Assembly: GCA_002352665.1 (NCBI GenBank)
Contig: DEIV01000026.1
Coordinates: forward strand, 1-47,655
DNA from: Flavobacteriaceae bacterium UBA2765
Lineage (GTDB): Bacteria; Bacteroidota; Bacteroidia; Flavobacteriales; Flavobacteriaceae
Length of the DNA: 47,655 nt
Reading direction: 5' to 3'
The position numbers and the translations under genes were made by a program. This document shows positions 42,963-47,655 of the stretch, piece by piece (the first letter of the stretch is position 1; each line of letters starts with the position of its first letter). The notes under the pieces are model-generated. The model saw only the letters and a program-made list of their open reading frames with translations, had not been told where the DNA came from and did no database searches.

Positions 42963-44300
42963 ATGAAAAAATTTATAAGTAGCATACAAGATATTTGGAA
43001 AATTGAAGAGTTAAGAAATAAAATTATCTTAACACTTGGTTTAATGGTTGTATATCGTTTGGCGGCACAAGTAACTTTGCCGGGTATAGACGGTACACAA
43101 TTGGCCAGTCTTCAAAATACTACAAATGATAATAATCTTTTAGGATTATTAAATGCCTTTACTGGTGGTGCATTTGCCCAAGCCTCTGTAATGGCATTGG
43201 GTATTATGCCTTATATCTCTGCTTCTATTGTTGTTCAATTAATGGGGATAGCAGTGCCTTATTTACAAAAATTGCAAAAAGAAGGTGAAAGTGGTCGTAA
43301 AAAGATAAACCAAATAACACGTTGGTTAACCATTGGTATTTTACTATTACAAGCACCGGCTTATATATTGGGTTTACCAGCTTTGGGAATACCTCAAAGT
43401 GCCTTTTTATTAGGTAATGGTCCAATGTTTTTCTTTTCATCTTTGGTCTTGTTAACAACAGGTACCGTTTTTGCCATGTGGTTAGGTGAAAGAATTACAG
43501 ATAAAGGTATTGGTAATGGTATTTCTTTATTAATTATGATAGGGATTATTGCCAGATTACCCTCTACCTTTTTACAGGAATTTACATCTAGAGTAACTCA
43601 ATCTAATGGAGGTTTACTTATGATTCTAATTGAAGTGATTTTATGGTTAGTAGCTATATTGGCATGTATATTCTTAGTAACTGCTGTTAGACGTATTTCA
43701 GTACAATATGCAAGACGTACAGTTGCAGGAAATATTCAAGATGCGGCAGGTGCTAGACAATATATTCCTTTAAAGTTAAATTCTTCTGGAGTAATGCCTA
43801 TAATATTTGCACAAGCATTAATGTTTGTTCCACAACTTTTATCTAGTTCTGAGAATAATACATTAAAATCTATTGGTATTGCTTTTCAAGATATGTTTGG
43901 TCTTTGGTATAATGTCCTTTTTGCTGTTTTGATCATTATTTTTAGTTATTTCTATACGGCAATAACTATACCAACCAATAAAATGGCTGATGATTTAAAA
44001 AGGAGTGGTGGTTTTTTACCAGGCATTAGACCAGGTAAAGAAACAGCTGATTATTTAGATACTATATTATCTCGTATTACTTTACCGGGATCAATATTCT
44101 TAGCAATATTAGCAATATTACCTGCATTTATTGTTAAGGCAGGTGTACAACCCGGATGGGCAATATTCTATGGAGGTACTTCATTGTTGATTATGGTTGG
44201 TGTTGCGATAGATACTATTCAACAAATCAATTCACATTTATTAAATCGCCATTATGATGGTTTAATGAAAACAGGAACTAAAAGAAAATCAGTAACATAA
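42963..44300 (+). CDS. secY: preprotein translocase subunit SecY
   Basis: Channel-forming subunit of the Sec translocon in the inner membrane. The 445 residues show ten hydrophobic segments. Family signatures are present: LGIMPYISASIVVQLM (helix 2 region), ALPALGIPQSAF-like segment after helix 3, GIGNGISLLIMIGI, and the cytoplasmic loop QYARRTVAGN followed by IPLKLNSSGVMPIIFA. The C-terminal tail is short and basic. It sits at its usual place after rplO. No map or adk gene lies between secY and infA. Confidence 0.98.
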   Translation: MKKFISSIQDIWKIEELRNKIILTLGLMVVYRLAAQVTLPGIDGTQLASLQNTTNDNNLLGLLNAFTGGAFAQASVMALGIMPYISASIVVQLMGIAVPYLQKLQKEGESGRKKINQITRWLTIGILLLQAPAYILGLPALGIPQSAFLLGNGPMFFFSSLVLLTTGTVFAMWLGERITDKGIGNGISLLIMIGIIARLPSTFLQEFTSRVTQSNGGLLMILIEVILWLVAILACIFLVTAVRRISVQYARRTVAGNIQDAAGARQYIPLKLNSSGVMPIIFAQALMFVPQLLSSSENNTLKSIGIAFQDMFGLWYNVLFAVLIIIFSYFYTAITIPTNKMADDLKRSGGFLPGIRPGKETADYLDTILSRITLPGSIFLAILAILPAFIVKAGVQPGWAIFYGGTSLLIMVGVAIDTIQQINSHLLNRHYDGLMKTGTKRKSVT

Positions 44301-44305
44301 AAATT

Positions 44306-44521
44306 ATGGCAAAACAGAAAGCAATAGAACAAGACGGAACAATTAACGAAGCATTATCTAATGCTATGTTTCGTGTTGAACTAGAAAATGGTCATATTGT
44401 TACTGCACATATTTCTGGTAAAATGCGTATGCATTATATCAAATTATTACCGGGAGATAAAGTAAAATTAGAAATGAGTCCTTATGATTTGACTAAGGCT
44501 CGTATAACTTACAGATACTAA
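44306..44521 (+). CDS. infA: translation initiation factor IF-1
   Basis: 71-residue OB-fold factor that blocks the A site during initiation. The sequence has the usual DGTINEALSNAMFRVELENGHIVTAHISGKMRMHYIKLLPGDKV and ends LTKARITYRY. It starts 5 bases after secY and is followed 10 bases later by rpmJ. Confidence 0.98.
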   Translation: MAKQKAIEQDGTINEALSNAMFRVELENGHIVTAHISGKMRMHYIKLLPGDKVKLEMSPYDLTKARITYRY

Positions 44522-44531
44522 AAATATAACG

Positions 44532-44648
44532 ATGAAGGTTAGAGCATCAGTAAAAAAGAGAAGTGCCGACTGCAAAATAGTACGCAGAAAAGGTAGATTA
44601 TATGTAATCAATAAAAAGAATCCTAGATTTAAACAAAGACAAGGATAA
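44532..44648 (+). CDS. rpmJ: 50S ribosomal protein L36, zinc-ligand-free form
   Basis: 38-residue gene read directly from the DNA: ATG at 44532, taa ending at 44648. It begins MKVRASVKKRSADCKIVRRK and ends NPRFKQRQG. Of the four zinc ligands of the E. coli type (Cys11, Cys14, Cys27 and a His near 33) only Cys14 is kept; position 11 is Ser and 27 is Asn. It therefore belongs to the zinc-free L36 class. Two bases separate it from rpsM. Confidence 0.95.
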   Translation: MKVRASVKKRSADCKIVRRKGRLYVINKKNPRFKQRQG

Positions 44649-44650
44649 TT

Positions 44651-45025
44651 ATGGCAAGAATAGCAGGAATTGACATACCAAAAAACAAAAGAGGGGTTAT
44701 TTCATTAACTTATATCTACGGAATTGGTAGAAACAGGGCTAAAGAGGTTTTAGCAAAAGCAAAGGTAGATGAAAGCACTAAAGTTCAAGATTGGACTGAT
44801 GATGAAATTGGTAGAATAAGAGAACAAGTTGGTAATTTTACTATTGAAGGTGAATTGCGTTCTGAAACTCAATTGAACATTAAGCGTTTAATGGATATTG
44901 GTTGTTATAGAGGTATTCGTCATAGATCGGGTTTACCTTTAAGAGGTCAAAGAACTAAGAATAATTCTAGAACTAGAAAAGGTAAAAGAAAAACTGTTGC
45001 TAATAAAAAGAAAGCAACTAAATAA
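44651..45025 (+). CDS. rpsM: 30S ribosomal protein S13
   Basis: 124-residue head protein bridging to the 50S and contacting P-site tRNA. Signatures: RIAGIDIPKNKRGVISLTYIYGIG (helix-two-turn-helix region) and GCYRGIRHRSGLPLRGQRTKNNSRTRKG. A Lys-rich tail follows. Gap to rpsK is 83 bases and holds an 11-base perfect inverted repeat. Confidence 0.98.
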   Translation: MARIAGIDIPKNKRGVISLTYIYGIGRNRAKEVLAKAKVDESTKVQDWTDDEIGRIREQVGNFTIEGELRSETQLNIKRLMDIGCYRGIRHRSGLPLRGQRTKNNSRTRKGKRKTVANKKKATK

Positions 45026-45040
45026 TAAATAGACATTTGT

Positions 45041-45085
45041 CTTTAGTTATTGAGTGTTAGAATTTAAAACGATTAATAACTAAAG
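45041..45085 (+). promoter_or_regulatory. hairpin between rpsM and rpsK
   Basis: ctttagttatt (45041-45051) pairs perfectly with aataactaaag (45075-45085) around a 23-base loop. No U-tract follows, so it is not a plain terminator. Possible regulatory or processing structure in the alpha-operon mRNA. Confidence 0.45.
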
Positions 45086-45108
45086 TCAATTGACTAAACA
45101 TTAAAAAT

Positions 45109-45492
45109 ATGGCAAAAGCGAATACAAAAAAACGTAAAGTTGTAGTTGATGCAATTGGAGAAGCTCATATCAAAGCGTCTTTTAATAACATTATTATTTC
45201 TTTAACTAATAAAAAAGGGGACGTTATTTCTTGGTCTTCAGCTGGTAAACAAGGGTTTAGAGGTTCTAAAAAGAACACACCTTATGCAGCTCAAACTGCT
45301 GCCGAAGATTGTGCTAAAGTAGCACATGAAGCTGGACTTAGAAAAGTTAAAGTTTATGTAAAAGGACCTGGTAACGGTAGAGAATCTGCTATCAGAACTA
45401 TACATAATGCTGGTATAGAGGTAACTGAAATTATTGATGTTACTCCATTACCTCATAACGGTTGTAGACCTCCTAAAAGACGTAGAGTTTAA
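45109..45492 (+). CDS. rpsK: 30S ribosomal protein S11
   Basis: 127-residue platform protein near the E site. Signatures: EAHIKASFNNIIISLTNKKGDVISWSSAGKQGFRGSKKNTPYAAQ and the conserved end GPGNGRESAIRTIHNAGIEVTEIIDVTPLPHNGCRPPKRRRV. Normal length. A 150-base gap follows before rpsD, the longest within the alpha unit. Confidence 0.98.
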   Translation: MAKANTKKRKVVVDAIGEAHIKASFNNIIISLTNKKGDVISWSSAGKQGFRGSKKNTPYAAQTAAEDCAKVAHEAGLRKVKVYVKGPGNGRESAIRTIHNAGIEVTEIIDVTPLPHNGCRPPKRRRV

Positions 45493-45578
45493 GTTGAAAT
45501 TATTTTATTGATAAAATTGATAAAATATATAAATACTGAAATTCCTGAAATGTAAGAACAGTATTATAATTAATTCAT

Positions 45579-45628
45579 GAAAGGATATTAGATTATCGAA
45601 GGATAAGCCTTAATTCATAATCCCTTTC
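45579..45628 (+). promoter_or_regulatory. imperfect stem-loop directly upstream of rpsD
   Basis: gaaagg (45579-45584) can pair with cctttc (45623-45628), and an inner aagg/cctt pair (about 45599-45602 with 45608-45611) is possible. The word ttaattcat occurs twice (45570-45578, 45610-45618). The gap is 150 bases. A leader that binds S4 would be plausible here by analogy with E. coli, but the pairing is weak. Confidence 0.25.
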
Positions 45629-45642
45629 TAAAAAAACAAAAA

Positions 45643-46248
45643 ATGGCAAGATATACAGGACCAAAAACAAAAATTGCTCGTAAATTTGGCGAGGCAATAT
45701 TCGGAGATGACAAATCTTTCGAAAAAAGAAACTACCCTCCGGGACAACACGGTAATAACAGACGTCGTGGCAAAAAATCTGAATATGCTATCCAATTAAT
45801 GGAAAAGCAAAAAGCAAAATATTCTTATGGAATTTTAGAGCGTCAGTTTAGAAACTTATTTGAAAGAGCTTCTAGAAGCAAAGGAATTACAGGTGAAATT
45901 TTATTACAATTATGTGAATCTAGATTAGACAATGTAGTCTATAGATTGGGAGTTTCCCCTTCTCGTAGAGGTGCACGTCAGTTGGTTTCTCATCGTCATA
46001 TCACAGTAAATGGAAATATTGTAAATATTCCTTCTTACTCCTTAAAACCAGGTGATGTTATTGCGGTTAGAGAAAAATCTAAATCACTTACAGCTATAGA
46101 CAGTTCTTTAGCTAATAATAGTGCAGTATATGAGTGGTTAAACTGGAACAGTGATACTATGCAAGGTACCTTTGTAACCGTACCGGAGAGAATCCAAATA
46201 CCAGAAAATATTAACGAACAGTTTATTGTAGAATTATACTCTAAATAA
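45643..46248 (+). CDS. rpsD: 30S ribosomal protein S4
   Basis: 201-residue 16S 5'-domain assembly protein. The N-terminus ARYTGPKTKIARKFGEAIFG lacks the CxxC zinc pairs of some relatives. The S4 RNA-binding domain is CESRLDNVVYRLGVSPSRRGARQLVSHRHITVNGNIVNIPSYSLKPGD (about residues 90-150). In E. coli S4 represses the alpha operon. Here the structured 150-base gap lies directly upstream of its own gene. Confidence 0.98.
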   Translation: MARYTGPKTKIARKFGEAIFGDDKSFEKRNYPPGQHGNNRRRGKKSEYAIQLMEKQKAKYSYGILERQFRNLFERASRSKGITGEILLQLCESRLDNVVYRLGVSPSRRGARQLVSHRHITVNGNIVNIPSYSLKPGDVIAVREKSKSLTAIDSSLANNSAVYEWLNWNSDTMQGTFVTVPERIQIPENINEQFIVELYSK

Positions 46249-46269
46249 TTAAAGATATTAGTTAAACTT

Positions 46270-47262
46270 ATGGCAATACTAAATTTTCAAAAACCCGATA
46301 AAGTAATAATGATAGAATCTACTGATTTTGAAGGTAGATTTGAATTCAGACCATTAGAACCAGGTTATGGTTTAACAATAGGTAATGCATTAAGAAGAGT
46401 TTTATTATCTTCTTTAGAAGGATATGCTATTACATCTTTAAAAATTGAAGGTGTAGAACATGAATTCTCTACAATAAAGGGAATTGTGGAGGACGTTACC
46501 GAAATTGTTTTGAACTTAAAACAAGTTTGTTTTAAACAACAAATTGAAGAAACAGATAGTGAATCTGTTAATGTTACTGTAACCGGAAAGGAGCAATTAA
46601 CAGCTGGAGATTTTCAAAATTTCATTTCAGGTTTTCAGGTTTTAAACCCTGATTTGGTAATCTGTAATATGGAAAAATCAGTAAAACTAGACTTAGAATT
46701 TACTATTGAAAAAGGTAGAGGCTTTGTTTTGTCTGAAGAGAATAAAAAATCTAATGCAGCGTTAGGTACAATTTTTACGGATGCTATTTTTACACCTATC
46801 AAAAATGTAAAATATGCAGTTGAAAATTTTCGTGTTGAACAAAAGACCGATTATGAAAAATTAATTTTTGATATCGTTACTGATGGTTCAATAAATCCTA
46901 AAGATGCATTAACAGAAGCTGCAAAAATATTAATCCATCACTTTATGTTATTCTCTGATGAAAGAATTACGTTAGAGGCTGATGAAATTGCACAAACTGA
47001 AACTTATGATGAAGAATCACTTCATATGAGACAGTTACTAAAAACAAGATTGATTGATATGGATCTTTCAGTAAGAGCATTAAATTGTTTAAAAGCTGCT
47101 GAAGTTGATACTTTAGGTGATCTAGTATCTTTCAATAAAAATGACTTAATGAAATTTAGAAACTTTGGTAAGAAATCTTTAACAGAATTAGATGAGTTGG
47201 TGAATGTTAAAGGTTTAACTTTCGGAATGGATTTAAGCAAATATAAGTTAGATAAAGAATAA
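46270..47262 (+). CDS. rpoA: RNA polymerase subunit alpha
   Basis: 330-residue alpha subunit. The N-terminal domain has the dimer/assembly motif PLEPGYGLTIGNALRRVLLSSLEGYAITSLKIEGVEHEFSTI. The C-terminal domain is intact, with LLKTRLIDMDLSVRALNCLKAAEVDTLGDLVSFNKNDLMKFRNFGKKSLTELDELV, the helix-hairpin-helix that contacts UP elements and activators. It is 21 bases after rpsD. A 148-base repetitive gap follows before rplQ. Confidence 0.98.
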   Translation: MAILNFQKPDKVIMIESTDFEGRFEFRPLEPGYGLTIGNALRRVLLSSLEGYAITSLKIEGVEHEFSTIKGIVEDVTEIVLNLKQVCFKQQIEETDSESVNVTVTGKEQLTAGDFQNFISGFQVLNPDLVICNMEKSVKLDLEFTIEKGRGFVLSEENKKSNAALGTIFTDAIFTPIKNVKYAVENFRVEQKTDYEKLIFDIVTDGSINPKDALTEAAKILIHHFMLFSDERITLEADEIAQTETYDEESLHMRQLLKTRLIDMDLSVRALNCLKAAEVDTLGDLVSFNKNDLMKFRNFGKKSLTELDELVNVKGLTFGMDLSKYKLDKE

Positions 47263-47410
47263 ATCAGATATTGGACTTGAGATTTTAGACATAAGATAAA
47301 TGTCTATTTTCCAACAATATTTTAATTAATAAGTAAAAAATATAGATTTAGAAATAGGGGTTTTGACTTTATGTCTCATATCTCTCGTCTAACATCTAAC
47401 ATCTGAAAAA
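47263..47410 (+). other. repetitive rpoA-rplQ gap
   Basis: 148 gene-free bases with words such as ttagacataaga, atgtct, ttatgtctcatatctc and taacatctaacatct. The first and last parts are imperfect inverted copies of each other, and a smaller hairpin tagacat/atgtcta lies in the first part. It resembles the degenerate gtcta/atct tracts found between genes in some Flavobacteriaceae. No promoter was recognised. Confidence 0.35.
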
Positions 47411-47655
47411 ATGAGACACGGAAAGAAATTTAATCATTTAAGTAGAAAAACTGCTCATAGAAAAGCAATGTTGGCTAATATGGCATGTTCTTTAATTGAA
47501 CATAAGCGTATCAATACAACTGTTGCTAAGGCTAAGGCCGTTAGACAATTTGTTGAGCCATTAATTACAAAATCTAAAGCTGATACTACACATAACAGAA
47601 GAGTTGTTTTTAGTTACCTAAGACAAAAGGAAGCAGTAACAGAATTGTTTAGAGA
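47411..47655 (+). CDS. rplQ: 50S ribosomal protein L17 (partial, cut by window end)
   Basis: ATG at 47411; the frame stays open to the end of the window (81 full codons). The visible N-terminal part MRHGKKFNHLSRKTAHRKAM is the L17 signature, followed by NMACSLIEHKRINTTVAKAKAVRQFVEPLITKSKADTTHNRRVVFSYLRQKEAV. It is the last gene of the alpha unit in nearly all bacteria. The C-terminus lies outside the window. Confidence 0.96.
   Translation, partial: MRHGKKFNHLSRKTAHRKAMLANMACSLIEHKRINTTVAKAKAVRQFVEPLITKSKADTTHNRRVVFSYLRQKEAVTELFR

Overview
The window is AT-rich chromosomal DNA of a member of the Bacteroidota, most likely the family Flavobacteriaceae. The reasons are the SusC/SusD outer-membrane import pairs, lipoproteins with acidic residues straight after the lipobox cysteine, promoters of the TTG / TAnnTTTG type, few Shine-Dalgarno sites, a DUF5723 protein, and an str operon without tuf that runs directly into the S10, spc and alpha ribosomal operons. 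The genus cannot be read from the sequence. No tRNA, rRNA, CRISPR array, phage or insertion sequence was seen.

Layout. 1-4.05 kb: trkA-trkH potassium uptake operon (minus) and radC (plus). 4.3-10.9 kb: a small cell-surface polysaccharide locus in two convergent halves. A polysaccharide deacetylase-like protein and a FemAB/GNAT-like acyltransferase are on plus; a GT4 glycosyltransferase, an AsnB-type amidotransferase and a Wzx-type flippase are on minus. 10.9-17.3 kb: a YjjG-like HAD nucleotidase, a DUF5723 outer-membrane protein paired with a secreted protein carrying an acidic linker, rarA, a rhomboid protease and rlmB. Short palindromic repeats are scattered here and supply the start of the rhomboid gene and the last codons of rlmB.

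17.3-30.2 kb (all minus): two SusC/SusD import operons and a small BamA/TamA-like outer-membrane protein. The first operon (susC1-susD1 plus two further lipoproteins) has the layout of the Bacteroides thetaiotaomicron BT2264-BT2261 importer. The second (susC2-susD2) has no accessory gene. The 5' ends of susC1 and susC2, including the whole 23-base leader, are almost identical. A broken copy of the last ~50 codons of the BamA-like gene sits upstream of susC1, matching the position of the intact gene upstream of susC2. This relic is direct evidence that the region arose by segmental duplication or by recombination at the bamA tail/susC head.

30.2-47.66 kb (all plus): an unbroken translation superoperon, rpsL-rpsG-fusA-rpsJ, rplC-D-W-B-rpsS-rplV-rpsC-rplP-rpmC-rpsQ, rplN-X-E-rpsN-H-rplF-R-rpsE-rpmD-rplO-secY-infA-rpmJ, rpsM-K-D-rpoA-rplQ (rplQ cut by the window end). 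It begins with a near-consensus promoter. Most genes are 2-30 bases apart, but a few gaps (rpsJ-rplC, rplP-rpmC, rpsN-rpsH, rpsM-rpsK, rpsK-rpsD, rpoA-rplQ) are longer and hold inverted repeats. The rpsJ-rplC gap ends in a textbook intrinsic terminator. These are candidate autoregulatory or attenuation sites, or landing places of small repeats.

No clearly new multi-gene system is visible. The most informative observations are the BamA-tail relic with the duplicated susC head, the structured gap with a terminator inside the ribosomal superoperon, the compact deacetylase/FemAB/AsnB/flippase/GT4 locus, and the DUF5723 plus acidic-linker protein pair.
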